Source: Paragyromitra xinjiangensis (taxonomy: Eukaryota > Ascomycota > Pezizomycetes > Pezizales > Discinaceae). From it: a stretch of DNA of 64,000 nt. Shown piece after piece: positions 11,454-23,525 of the stretch (its first letter is position 1; every line of letters starts with the position of its first letter). The position numbers were made by a program, and so were the translations under genes. The notes below the pieces were generated by a model. It saw only the letters and a program-made list of their open reading frames with translations, ran no database searches and was not told the origin of the DNA. The DNA lies in contig JBCAMK010000007.1 of assembly GCA_038503065.1 (NCBI GenBank), positions 1,798,001-1,862,000 on the forward strand, read 5' to 3'.

Positions 11454-12875
11454 TTATAAGAGGTATACCTTTGAGCGAGTAGCATAACCTGAGACCTGAG
11501 AAAGAGCAACTGGAACTGCAATTTGAGTTGTGGGTATTATAAGTGGTGGTGAGGAAGAGATTGGTATTGCAGGAAGATCAGATGAGATAGAACATTGTGA
11601 GAGTGCCTCGTGAATCACTTCATCCTGAGGTTTTGCAATTGATAGCGGTAGGCTTGAATCCTCTTCATTTAACTCTTCAGTACTTGAATTTATGCTTGTG
11701 AAAGGAATTTCTTCCTCATCATCAGAAGAAAGGGAATAGGTTTCCTCCTCTGCCTCTTCATCAACATTGGGTCCGATATTGTGTAATTTCATGCTTGAAG
11801 AAGGGTGAGTGACAGACTTTTTCTGCAGAGAAGATAACTTGCTCAGCAAACTATAAGTCTTTTCCTGTTCTAAGTCCTGCATTTCTCGTAAAGGAAAAGA
11901 ATACTCGGCATAAAGATAAACTGGACGTGCAATGCCTTTCTTATCAACAGGAAAATAGCTGGATATAACATGGCGAAGGGTGTTGTTCTTCGTTTTGTAC
12001 TCAAATTCTGGCAAGCGATCACCTCCCTTTTTTCTTCCCCAAGAAGTGAAAATTGTAATACGCTCAATACTAGGCACTGTTTATGCCATCAAAATTAGTT
12101 CCAACTCCAACCCACTTAATTTCAGGATATACATACTATTTCGATTATCTGGATCTTCACTCCACCAAATATTGACAAACTCATTATATAATCCCGTTTG
12201 CTTTAAAAGATATATTTCTAAGACCTGCGTCCAAGCATATTCACCATCAAGAATAGGCATATCCAGTAGTTCGTTGGTAGGTCACCATGTTTCACTTCCA
12301 GAAAGATCAAAAATCTTATGAGCTGGATCTTGATGATAGCGATATACTAAACGAATTTTTCGTTCAAATATTGCTGGTATCGTAGGTGTTGGATTGATCG
12401 GGAGTAAAAATATTGTTGGGTTTAAATTTTTACCATGCTTGTGCCTTACGGGAATACCTTTTCCAACAATCAACTGAGATGTTGGCCGATATGCAGCTTT
12501 AACTATGTCGTCGTAAGCATGGTAAGTACTGAAAGGTTTTGGTTGATTTGATGTTGATGCTACACCGGATGATTTTTGTAATGCGTGTGATAATGGTATT
12601 TGACCACTGGTAGGAACATACTGTGAGCTACTGGCATTAATCTCTGACTGAGATATTGGGAAACTGGAGTGATTTTCTGGCTCATCTCGTAACAATGGAG
12701 TAGGTTGATATGGGCGAAGTAAACCACAACTGGAACAGTATTTTTCCGATACTCCTGATGGATATGAATGTCTGGATTGGGAACTGTTGAATTGTCCTGT
12801 TGCCATTGCCCCTTTTCTCAACTGCCCACAACTGGAACAATAAGGTGCGATATGTGAACTCAACTCGAAAGACAT
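11454..12875 (-). pseudogene. Transposon cargo gene with two CSSCG motifs, broken by two stops
   Basis: Two long ORFs (to 12282 and from 12077) are in the same minus-strand frame. They are separated by protein-like sequence holding only an in-frame TGA (12282-12284) and a TAA just above 12077, so they are read as one gene of about 470 codons. The likely start is the ATG at 12875 (MSFELSSHIAPYCSSCGQLR). Two near-identical motifs, YCSSCGQLR and YCSSCGLLR, lie about 30 residues apart and could each donate two Cys to a zinc site. A Ser/Pro-rich linker follows, then a middle part with LVYRYHQDPAHKIFDL and YNEFVNIWWSEDP, and finally an acidic Ser/Glu-rich tail. No known family is recognised. It is divergent from the integrase gene, with a 277-bp shared promoter region. 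Confidence 0.6.
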
Positions 12876-13152
12876 GTTGTTAAAGGTAAATAATAGTAGC
12901 GAAGTAATGATAAATTCAAGTGGAGTTGTGAACAAAAGTAATGTGGAGGTAATGGTGCGAGGAAGATCTTGGTAGTGCAAGCTTGGGAGTTAAATCATCG
13001 AGAGATACGAACAAATATAAATACCTGAACTATACCCAGCTTATGTTATTTCTTGGACCAGTCTTTTCACCTTTTACTCACTCAGCACGAGAGCCCCAAA
13101 ATCTGTCTTAAATTTATCAATTTTCTAGTCCACCGGTTCCATTTTCAGTGCC

Positions 13153-15071
13153 ATGCCGCCACCAGGAACTTCACTAGAACTTTACAAGCATGTTATTTGG
13201 TCATGGTACATTTTAAGCCATCAGACTATTGAAGATACACAGAAACTACTACAATACACATATCCTGCATTGGCAATGTCATATCCGGGCCGTGATGACT
13301 TTCCATGTACCCGTACCTTGCAACGAGCCCTTAACGAATGGGGTTTCAGAAAATACAACAAACCGCTAGACAACACATCAGAACTTTGTCATGAGTTATG
13401 GATATTATTTTATGATTTAGGACTAAATGATGGTGAAATTATGCGTTTTTTACAACGTGGAGGATATATGATTAATAAACAATCGTATGTGGAATCTAAA
13501 CCCGAAGTGAGACACTTTCCTGCATGTTTTACATATTACTAATACAAAGATTGACAAGTTAGGATGATACGATTGAGACTTGCATTAGGCATGAGACGCC
13601 GAACAGAGAAAGTTGGCTTTGTAGCACATAATGCACTAATGCGAACAGCACTAGTAGAACAATTAGCGTCAGGACAAACCACACTTTATGGTTGGCGATG
13701 ACTTACTTATCAACGACTAAAGCGATGTGGAATACCCATTGCACGAGATCGTATGTTCAATATTCTACGAACTTTAGATTCTGCAGGAATAGTCGCAAGA
13801 CCATTTGCTTGCAAAAAACTCCACGAGGTTTTTTTCTGCCAGGTGTCAATTTTGTCTTATCAGTAGATGGGCGCGTAAATTAGCGAGTATGGTATAGAAA
13901 TATATGCGGGTATTGATCATATTCTCGGTAAGGCTTAATTTGTTATTAGTGTGTCAATCAATTATTAATTATTGGATAAGATATATATCATGGATTCATG
14001 TAGGAATATCACGTCTGTACAGGAATCGCGATCTTGACAATATTTAGATGTCATTGATTGTACGGGTATATTACCACAATCACTTCGTTCAGATCGTGGG
14101 TCGGAGACAACTATGATGGCAAATGCGTTGGCAATTGCATCGTTCTTTAAGACTGATACACGATTTGAAGAGATTTATTGGTATGGCAGCATCAACAGCC
14201 AACCAACGTATAGAATCATGGTGGCGTCAATTAAGCGAAAGTCAAACTATTCTTTGGAAGGTAAGCGGAGAATTTTAAACTCCATTTTTACCCGTTATAC
14301 ATTGTCTTAAAAGGAATAATCTAACAATTAAACAAAGAATATTTTGATAGTTTACGAAGTATTGGTCAATACAGGAAGTTTTGCCGATCAGATAGCTCTT
14401 CTTTATGTATATCTACCGATTGTGGGGCAAGAAGTATATCAATATGTTAATTTGTGGAATTCACATACAATTGCTTCAAAAGGCCGTCATTTACCTACCT
14501 GTAAACAAGAGTACTTTATTTATTTTACACCACCACATGGGATACCCGACTATGGCATAGTTCCACCAAGTGATCTTTTAAAACAACTAAAAGTAGACGT
14601 AAAAGATTATGGTCAGTCTCAAATGGTAGCGCTGTGTGTGAAATTCTGTACTGAGTGGACTCAAAACTAATAAACTGCATGATATATATAAATATAGACC
14701 CCGATAAATACTTACCAAATTTCACCAAGCAGTGGTGTCAACAAGAGCTCATCAAAATTAATATACACGGAGAAGTCACCTTTGATATAATGACAAATGG
14801 GCCCAATAACCATCAAGTTCCGACTCACCGAGTTGCTTACCTTTATTTGCGTCAAGTAGCTACACACTACATGAATACTGGTCAACCTCTTCTGTTATGC
14901 GAAAAACCACTTGATACATATGGCTGGAAACCTTTGGAAGTTGAAACTGCCTTAATTGATGAATTAGAACTTGAAGCTGATCATGCTTTAGCCGAGGAGG
15001 AACCAGTCTATGTGCATTTGTTAGATCAAATTGAGGACGGAGGAAGGGATGACACAGATGATGAAATGTAA
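13153..15071 (+). pseudogene. Decayed DDE integrase/transposase (rve-like fold) of the transposon
   Basis: Pieces of one integrase are spread over several frames. The N-terminal part (13153-13542) is helix-turn-helix-like (TRTLQRALNEWGFRKYNK, then LGLNDGEIMRFLQRGGYMI). The catalytic core follows. Asp in FVLSVDG is at 13866, Asp in LRSDRGSETTMM at 14092, and Glu in TANQRIESWWRQL at 14213. The C-terminal part reads ALLYVYLPIVGQEVYQYVNLWN, then HGIPDYGIVPPSDLL and an acidic end at 15071. A 77-nt intron-like segment (14261-14337, GTAAGC..AAAG with CTAAC) interrupts it. Premature stops (for example GWR-stop-LTYQRL near 13700) and at least one frameshift after SVDG make it non-functional. Confidence 0.75.
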
Positions 15072-15124
15072 CCAATTTAAATAGGCCTTTTTGTATTTCT
15101 ACAAATTATTTTATTTTTTTGTCA

Positions 15125-15186
15125 CTTCTTATTTTTCACTTCCCAGATCCGTCGTTATGTCGGATTGGTCGCTATAGGCCTCCGTA
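15125..15186 (-). repeat. Right terminal inverted repeat of the transposon
   Basis: Reverse complement of the left end, ending CCTCCGTA at 15186. See the left repeat for the mismatches. Confidence 0.92.
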
Positions 15187-15193
15187 CCCCGGC
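15187..15193. repeat. Target-site duplication CCCCGGC, right copy
   Basis: Identical to 10299-10305, directly abutting the right inverted repeat. Confidence 0.88.
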
Positions 15194-16210
15194 GATTTTC
15201 GCAGCAACAGTTCGCTTAGCATAATCGATTTACTTTAGATGGCGTCACGCTATGTATGGTAGGTTCCTGAGACCCGACCAAAGCGGCAATGAGATTCGAG
15301 AAACAGGAACTCTGCAGAAAGACAACGGTTGAGTTTTTCAGCGTGGCGCTGGAAATGGGACGACGGTTAATCTGGCCATTGACCTTCGTCATCGATCGGT
15401 GGCAATGTGGAGGTGGCAGAGATGCACATTGACAAAAAACATCTCAAAACTAGGGATATGTTATCTCTTCTCATTGCTGTGCTCAATAGAGAAAATGCAT
15501 GACAAGAAAAAATAGCTGGAAGGGCAAGTACGGTACGGGATCAGACAATGTATCCAGTAATCAATACGTCAACAGGCATTCGCGCTGCCGGGTCTCTGTT
15601 GACTGGAGCTGAATTCTTGGAAGCCTGCGAACGGAAGAAAACGTTCTCAGCTCTTTCCTCCCGCTTATCCTCTCAATCTCACCCTTGATAGAATTCTTAC
15701 TCCGCTTCTCCTCGTTCTTACTTTCGCGTTCATCTTCTACCTCCTCCTCATTCTCTAGCCTCCTTGCTTCTGTTGTATTAAAGCCGTTGCGATCACGCCG
15801 CACCCGGAGGTACTCGTTGAAGCGTCCCAGATTTTCCACGCGCTCCCCACACAATCCTGCCAGATCTAAAAGCACAGCACAGCCTCTCCGGATTCTGCGC
15901 CTGAAACCTATCAGGACTCGCTTCCGAACTTCACTTGGTCATTCATAGAGATCACCTTCATCACGCATCACAAGGCCATCAAACCACACACCAAGAGGTC
16001 CCCACCATCAACTTGGGTCACAGCTAAGCCCCCCAATCTTCACATCTATCTCCGATTTAGCGCCGTTTCTCGATAGTTGCTTTATCGCTAGTGCGCGCAA
16101 TCAAATCCAACGGACTTCTAGCAGCATTCTAGGCGGCTCCACTCTAATCATTCCATACAGGAAATTCGGAAGGCTGTCTCACCTTTTCTGTTAAAAAATA
16201 ACATATCAAT
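15194..16210. other. Upstream region of VCX1
   Basis: Presumed promoter and long 5' leader of the exchanger gene. The minus-strand ORF 15561-15875 (charged, Glu/Arg-rich, extendable upstream without ATG to an in-frame stop) overlaps a plus-strand ORF and has no recognised motif. It is noted as a weak candidate only. Confidence 0.45.
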
Positions 16211-18595
16211 ATGGCCCCGTGTAAGTCTTTTGTGGCTGTTCATATGCTCTCTTGGGCATTCCTAGTCCTGATCCGCTAGCACCATCCTTTTCGCTCCGTT
16301 TTTTCCTTCTTACCTTCGCATTGCATATAATTCACCTATTCCCCACTCCCTTCTGTCTGTTTAACTCTTCCTTCGGCTTATCGCACCGCTGGTTACCGAT
16401 GATAATCTTTGAAATATTCACTCTTTCGTTTTCAGCCTGTTCTGCCCTACCCTTTGTTCTATCCCTATCGAACATCCACTCTTTATATTAATAATTATAT
16501 TGATAATATCGGTTGGGCTTGTTGATAAAACTCAGCCAAGTTGTTGGACCCAAAGCTAATCCGAACCGGCGGCGTGCCGTACTGGCGCCATTGCTGGAAT
16601 ACTTTCACAGTAACCTTAAAACGACGAGTGACTGCGCTGGTGCGCGGTAACAAAAAGGCCGAGCGTATGCCTGATAACACTCGAAGAAACACCATCTCCG
16701 ACCCCGAGCGCGGTCCTAGCCCAAGGGATCCTCTCCTAGGCCAAATCCACAACTATACTAATGGGAACGAACGCTACCACAATGGAAATTATCTCCAGGG
16801 AAGGACTGGCAAATTTATGGGAAATGCCTACAACAAGTTCATGGTTGTGCTTAAGAGCAATTATGTCAACTTCTTGTTAGTATTCGTACCGCTTGGAATA
16901 CTATCCGGGCTCTTGCACTGGAACCCAACGGCGACGTTCGTGTTGAACTTTCTAGCGATTATTCCTCTGGCTGCACTGCTAAGTTTTGCTACGGAAGAGC
17001 TGGCGGTTATGGTTGGGCAGACTCTTGGGGGACTACTAAATGCGACGTTTGGTAATGCAGTTGAACTGATTGTAAGGGTTCCTAAGAGAGTTGGGCGCTT
17101 GATTTTTCGCCCTAGTATGGGCGATTTTACAAGAGTGAGATTCGCTGATATCGTTTTCCTCTACCCTAAAGGTCAGCGTTGTCGCCTTAACCAAAGGTGA
17201 AATTCGCATTGTGCAGGCTAGCATGTTAGGGAGTATACTCTCTAATATCCTTTTGGTATGGTTGAATTTGAGGTTTTCTTCACGAAGGCGCACTCGATTG
17301 ATAATTATGCATTCAGGTCCTTGGAATGTGCTTCTTCTTTGGCGGCTTGAGATACAAGGAGCAAAGCTTCAATACTACTGTCGCTTCAACTATGTCCTCT
17401 CTCATGGCCGTCGCAACTGCTTCTCTCATCATCCCTGCTGCGCTCTACTCCACCCTTGAGCTCCCCGACAAGAACTCTTTCGAACTTGTTCTCCACCTCT
17501 CTCGCGGCACCTCCATCGTTCTTCTCGTCCTCTATGTACTTTACCTTGTATTCCAACTGAGAACGCATGGCTACCTTTTCGAGGAGGAAAATGGCAACCA
17601 GAGTGGAAACTCTAACCAACCTGACGGACCCGTTGAACCCGCTCATTCAGAACGTTCTCTAAGTGTTATCGAGGCTGGCATTGTGCTTGTTGTTGTGACA
17701 TTGGCCGTCGCCGTTTGCGCAGAATACTTGGTTGGTTCGATCGATAGCATTGTTGCCAGCTCAGGCATTAGCAAAACTTTTATTGGGTTGATTTTGATCC
17801 CGATTGTGGGAAACGCAGCCGAACATGTTACTGCTGTAGTTGTGGCCTTGAAGGACAAGGTATGCATTTTCTCTAACTTTCTCAAGCCGGTTTTTTTCGC
17901 ATTGCATACTTTTCTTTCCCCCTGTCCGCTACGATAGAAACGTGGTTTAAGCATGCTCGTTTGTTGAGTTGTTGAGCTACCCTCTGTACTTCCCCGACCC
18001 GGACAGTCACATAGCCCTATTAGCATGATGCAAGCATGCGCACATGTACCCCACGTATCCCCTTCCCCTCAGCCCCAAATTTTCTGCCTGATGCGGCATT
18101 TCGGTACCACGCTTGCGGCCATGCGACCTGGAACTAACCGTAACGTGCCGACTTTATAGATGGATCTTGCTATTGGCGTCGCTATCGGCAGCAGTATGCA
18201 AATTGCGCTTCTAGTCACACCCTTCCTTGTGATTCTAGGTTGGATCATAGGACAGCCAATGAGCCTCTATTTCCAGACCTTCGAGACAGTGGTTTTCTTT
18301 GTGAGCGTGCTCATTACGAACTATCTGATTCAGGACGGAAAGAGCAATTATTTGGAGGGGGCTATGTTGATGGGCATGTGAGTAAACTTCTTTTTCGTGC
18401 TGTTGTGTGGCATATCCTTTATGGTTGGGGCGAGGAGGTGGCTTCTTGGCGGGCTTGGCGTACAGATGCACCAGGGATAGTCGAATGTAACAATGGACTA
18501 ATCAGTATGTGATTTGTGCTTCTAGATACACCATTATTGCGATCAGCTTCTACGTCTACCCAGATCCTACTGGGAAGGGAGTGCCACCGAACTGA
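16211..18595 (+). CDS. VCX1: Vacuolar Ca2+/H+ exchanger (CAX family)
   Basis: A 486-aa cation/proton antiporter that would load Ca2+ into the vacuole using the proton gradient. Six exons: 16211-16220, 16536-17071, 17172-17255, 17317-17859, 18160-18377 and 18526-18595. All junctions keep frame and restore family sequence. The first exon carries only ATGGCCCCGT. The hydrophilic N-terminus (autoinhibitory in some CAX proteins) is followed by about eleven membrane segments. The two CAX repeat signatures are visible as [15 protein letters not shown] with [15 protein letters not shown], and [20 protein letters not shown]. An acidic loop lies between the halves (FEEENGNQ). The protein ends [14 protein letters not shown]. 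Introns 1 (315 nt) and 4 (300 nt) are much longer than the rest. Confidence 0.95.
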
Positions 18596-21500
18596 AAATG
18601 AGCCGCTGGCGTTTTGATGGTTTGAAATCCTACCTGTCAATAGGGTAGACACTAAACTATGCCCAATGAACATGCTGTCTCATTCCTTTTGTTTTCCTCA
18701 ACACATCACTATACACCTCATCATCACGTCATAACATAGCAGGAAAAAACAAAACAGAAATAAAAATATATAGGGAAATAATACTTAAGACCCATCTCCT
18801 TAGATTCAAACTACCCAGCATCGCAGAGTACGAGTATGTACATTATAAGAAGCCCTTTTTTTTCCCTTTATAGCATATACCTTGTATCAGTGCCTTTATT
18901 TATTTTCTTCACCTATGTCCTGAGCCCATAATATCGATGAAATCGATGGACTTTACTTGAAAGAGGAGGTAGGGCGGGCCTGGGATAGTGTATATACACC
19001 CTTCAGGTTTCGTTATTTCTTATGTACTCTTTTTATCTTATACTAAGCTCAAGGGCCTTCTGTACAATCAGTAGTTTGAAAATATTGGATTGGTGGGGAA
19101 CTTGGTTATTATTTCGGTTCGGTTTTATTGTTCTATTATTACCTTTTTATGATCCTGTACTTGGTCTGGACTTTGTACTAATCGCATTCGAACCTTTCCC
19201 ACTATCTACTAGATTTGATATCTATTAAATTGGTTATTCTCTGTTCGCGAACTTTTAATGCGACCGCTGCGCTAATCGATTTGTGGGTTTTCATCCCTTC
19301 GTACTCAGTGCATGATCCAGCCGAGGATGAAGAAGTGCGAACTCGGGTATCGACGCGAAGAGCAAGGCTACAGGGAGACTCGATACCCGACACGGCCCTA
19401 ACCGCACCGTATTTTGACGTCTCCCGTAGTCCAGCCTCGCATTTGGGATAGGCGGGCAGATCATCGCTTCTATGTATTTATGGGGGGGTATTGGTCAATA
19501 CTGACTATGGCTAGATATCTAGTGCTTTTCTTTCTTTGTTTTTATCATTTTGCTTTTTTTTTGGTATCGCGCCTTCTGTATCGATTATTTTAGATGCAGG
19601 GCCGTAATATATAAGCACAAATACGGCACAGCTATTATTGGGGGTTCTGTACATATCAAGGCTGTCATATTTGTGGGTCATTTGTTTGTTTGCGCACGAT
19701 TGTACTGCGCACCGTATGGCGGCGGGCAAGGCTGGGGATTGTGGGGGTGGGCCGCAAGGGCAGTGGTCAGGTCAGAATAATAAGATAAGGTACCGTGACT
19801 GTGACACGTGGAATGGGTTTTGTTTTGTTGCACGTGTGTGGAGTCCAGATGGGTGGTTGGGATGGGGGTTTTCCCCCATGATTGTGTTTGGTGTGATCGA
19901 ATTATTAGTATAAGGTTCTATCCTGAATCCTGAGTGACAGAACTCGGGAAATGGCACTTGGGGGCTTGACCGTAAAGTCACCGAGCATCACTCGCGACTT
20001 CTATTGTGCCCTAGGTAGATTCTTGATTAGATAGATCTAGCCTTAAAAGCTATGGTATGGTGCTATGTGTTCTGATCCTGTTTGTGCTCGCGGATAATGC
20101 CACTAAGTAAAAGGTTAGGATCTTAATCTGCTCTTCTGCTGTTGATATTCCGGGGATAAAAGGGTGCGCACAACATCAATCGTGTCGGATATACGGTCTA
20201 GAAAAATATACCACGCCTGCGTTGACCGTATAGCGTCATGTTTAGGTTAAGTAGGTGAGTGTGATCGCAACTTAGTGATGAGCAGAGATCTGGGAGGGAA
20301 TATGTATCTACCATCGTGAGTATGAGTCCTAACGCTGTCACGTACGCTAATGCCCGATAGAACCTTATTTCGCACCATATACGGAAGGGATAAAGCACCA
20401 CCGAGGTTTCGCGTCAGCTGTCACAGTTTCTAGTAGTAGTTCTAGACTTAGCGCGGGTATAAACCCCCCCCCCCCCCCCCTCTCTTTCATCTCTTCCTGC
20501 CCTCCCCTGTAATTCCCTCTTCTTTTGGTTCTCGCATGCCGTATAATCGGTTCCCCTGCCAACGTATTACGGTGATAGTGAACTGCTGGGATGTCGAAGG
20601 GATGGAAATCCTGATGCTCGATGAAAGGCTCTCCGTCAGTAGTAATCCCCAATTTTGCAGGCCTGTTGCTCGGTTGGCTATCAAGGAAATGTGGTAAAGT
20701 GATACGCATCCATCATGAATGAACCCCACTTTATTAGCAGATAGATAAAACGAACAGAAGCTCATCCTAGTCCCTGACACTTTTGGTTTTTGCGTGCCAT
20801 AAGGGTTGAGGTGATCACCCTTCCAAGATATACATGTAATTCGTAGCCTTTTTCTAGGTTCTTTTAAAAAGGTTTCGGGGTGTAACCAGTAATTGGTCTT
20901 TTTCCTAGCCTCACGCTACCGGAGGCTACTGCGTGCTGTGGATGGCTAGGTTTTAGGGAGAAGGCACCGAATTTTTGGGCATTTTTGAGCGTGCAGCTAG
21001 AGGCAACCCGTTTGGGAAGGCTCTACAAGATTAGCTGTCTGTTTGGGCGAAATCCTCTAAGTACCAAGTGCCTCAAGTGCCTCTAGTAAACTTCGGATCA
21101 TTTCTGGGGCCTCCAGCTTTTTCACTTGAGCCCAGTATCTCAAATGCATAACGGCCCTCAAGGTTGGAACTGCGGAAATTAGACTAAGATAAAAACTTGA
21201 CCTAGTCGTGATTGGTTGAGGAGTCTTACAAGTGAACTAAAGATGTACTCGACTTAGGTGCGCTGATCCCCGCCCATAATGGTGTCTAATATCGATTCTA
21301 TCTAGCTGAGTTGTCGAATCTACTACTAGACTATCACTTATGTAAACCTATATACCGACTATCCAGCTGGCTTAACTACACGTATACATGTAATAAGCGG
21401 ATCTTTTCATGGGGAGGATCAGGTGAGGGTCTGGTTGGCTATGATAGCTAAACACTGCAAAGGTCATCTCTCATCCAATGTGAGCCTTATTATTATAGCG

Positions 21501-22621
21501 CTATATTTTTAGTACGGATATTTGGGGGCGGATTACCGGGTTTGGCACATTGCGGGAGGTTCTAGCACACAAGTAAAGTCTAATGTTCAAGCCCGTACTG
21601 CGGGTATAGGGGTAAGTATATCTATCGAGTGATATCCTATGACGAAAACGAGGTTCACGTAAACATCTATTTCCTATCGATAGTTCACAGAAACTAGTGG
21701 AGAATCTATAGTACTAAATATGTATTCAATTTGACTTAAAGGCCAAATTCGGACCGACTAGCTCGGGTTCAAACCCCTGGATGGAGGGTCAAGTATAGCT
21801 ATGGACCCCTTAATAACAGGCATTAGTGGTCATAATTCTCCAAGCAGGTAATAGTACGATATGGGCGCTGGCTTAAGTGGATGAAATTAATGATATCTTG
21901 TTTATTCTAGCCCCCACCCTAAAACGGTAGTAGTCGAGTGATGTCTCATGGCACTAGCTAAAACAAGAAAATTCGGTCGTAATTCTTGTTGTGGGCAGAG
22001 AGCTGAGATGTGTATACTTTTAAAAGAAAAGGGGAGGAAAGAAAAGTACAGGGGTGTGGTGAAAGGGGACAGTTGCAGGAGGTGAGAGAATAAGAGGGGA
22101 TGTAGTGAGTATGGTAATTTTCCAACATCCTACTTAGGCTGGGAATAAATTTTCGCGTCGCTAGTGCCTTTCAGTTAGAGTACGTGCAGAGGGAAGTACC
22201 AGGTGGAAACGGGGGAACACCAAACCCCCAATATCAGGAGGAATGCATGGCGTTAGCCCTAAGAAAGTCAGGTGTATATATGGAAATAGTGAGCGAGCAC
22301 TTTAATACATGTAGGTTATTACGTCACTCATAAATAAGCCACAAAAATTCATAATACAGACATCAACGAGTAGAGAAAATCGAATTGGTGCAGAGAGTCA
22401 TCAAAATACAAATACAAAAAATCTTCAACCGAAACAAAACAAAGTACTCGAAAATGTCTTAGTGTTCCCCCGCACGTGACCGAAAAACTTACCAGCAGCA
22501 TCAGTAGTAGCGACTAAGTCCAATCTCTATTATAACAATAAATTGTCGAGCTTCGGTTAGTTAGATGGGAGGGGTTTGAAAGTTAAAATCGGGGGAGCGT
22601 ACTACAGTTGCCTCACGATCC
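18596..22621. other. Gene-poor tract, 4 kb
   Basis: No supported gene. The most coding-like stretch is a 114-codon minus-strand ORF at 20365-20709, overlapped by another at 20487-20780; neither shows a motif. The rest is AT-rich repeat-like sequence. Confidence 0.5.
20464..20480. repeat. Poly-C tract, 17 bases
   Basis: An uninterrupted C run followed by a C/T-rich stretch. Its exact length may be unreliable because of sequencing slippage. Confidence 0.8.
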
Positions 22622-23525
22622 TTAGCCTTGGCGCACAAGTTGCCAAATCGTGTCCCGGTTCAAAAGCGATTCCAGTTGTTCGGGATCTAGTCCTCCAGTG
22701 AAATCTGCAGAATGTCGCCTGAGATGGTTTCTGAAGTTGTCCTTGCGACGGGTTCCGTTTTCCCCAAAACGTTCACATTGCCGAAAGAGGCAATCCCATA
22801 GCTGACTTGCCCTAGCTTGTTCGGCACAGTGGCAGTACCAATAGTGACGGTTGAATTCGACTCTACTAAAGGAGATATACGAGGCGCAGTAGCTACAGCC
22901 ACAGCTACAGAAGATAGAAAGTTGATTGCCGTCGTTGAAGCATGTATGGGGACCACTGCAGAACATTGTTAGGTTTGACAATGAATCGCTCATTGATGAG
23001 AAACACGTACAAAAACTTTCCATCACAATGATTGCCGCAGCTGTAGGTAACAGGACTGGCAATTCCAGAGTCTATAGGGCTGGGTACTCCTGGGGTGGAT
23101 GTAGGATGTGAAATTTGTGGCCCATAATTATTGAGCTGACGATTTCTCTGGCTGACGTCTTCCGTGATAGGCGCTTGCGGGGGATGAAAGAAGATATCGC
23201 GATGCTCTCTGTCTTGAGGATCGGTGTCAGGATGCGTAAAGCTGGACAGGATCGCGGTTGGCTCAAAGGTCAGATGGTTGAATTGATCGTGTTCCTCATT
23301 ATTAGTAGAAGGGGTTTGGAGGTTCTCCTCGGAAAACGGTAAATCGGCGCCAACGTAAACGTAGGCCCCAAAACTAATGTCTATATAGGGGGAATTCGAA
23401 ACCCCGTTTAGACGGTCAGATGAATGAGCACCTTGATTATGCGATTGGTGTTCTTGTGGAGAGGTATTTCCGGCTGACTCTTCCCAAGTCGGGGGTATAT
23501 CGATATCATTTGGTGGGGAAAACAT
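22622..23525 (-). CDS. Cys-rich/C2H2 zinc-finger-like protein, paralog A
   Basis: A 282-aa protein from two exons, 23525-23011 and 22955-22622. The 55-nt intron (GTACGT, CCTAAC branch, CTGCAG) is in phase 2. The start ATG at 23525 (MFSPPNDIDIPP) aligns with the start of paralog B. The N-terminal about 160 residues are Ser/Pro/Asn/Gln/His-rich and low in structure (SPQEHQSHNQGAHSS). The C-terminal half is a compact Cys/His region: SCGNHCD, CFNDGNQ, FCSCGCSYC, NRHYWYCHCA, then C-x4-C-x16-H-x3-H (CLFRQC..GENGTRRKDNFRNHLRRH). The last unit resembles ascomycete C2H2 fingers of the RKDN..H..RRH type with a lengthened loop, so DNA binding is plausible but unproven. No other domain is recognised. Confidence 0.72.

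Larger units (their letters stand above)
10306..15186. mobile_element. 4881-bp TIR DNA transposon with DDE integrase and cargo genes (decayed)
   Basis: A complete element by structure. Inverted repeats of 62 bp start TACGGAGGCCTATAGCGACC at 10306 and end with its complement at 15186; 57 of 62 positions match and all five mismatches are transitions. It is bounded by the 7-bp duplication CCCCGGC. It carries a small Lys-rich ORF (+, 10980-11204), a two-CSSCG-motif gene (-, 12875-11454) and a DDE/rve-type integrase gene (+, 13153-15071). The last two are divergent and both are broken by stop codons. Integrase-encoding cut-and-paste elements of this type occur in fungi, but I cannot assign a named superfamily. 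The gene products are inactive here, so this copy is probably non-autonomous now. The intact ends could still be mobilised by a relative. Confidence 0.92.

Noticed and set aside
15561..15948. Overlapping ORFs on both strands upstream of VCX1
   Set aside because: Charged, low-complexity translations with no ATG-initiated family match; kept only as a weak note.
18240..18673. ORFs across the end of VCX1
   Set aside because: They run through exon 5 and intron 5 in the wrong frame or strand.
20365..20780. Pair of minus-strand ORFs next to the poly-C tract
   Set aside because: The poly-C tract creates a Gly run in one frame; no other coding evidence.
21763..21785. GGGTTCAAACCCC, similar to a tRNA T-arm
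   Set aside because: No matching acceptor, D or anticodon stems could be found around it.
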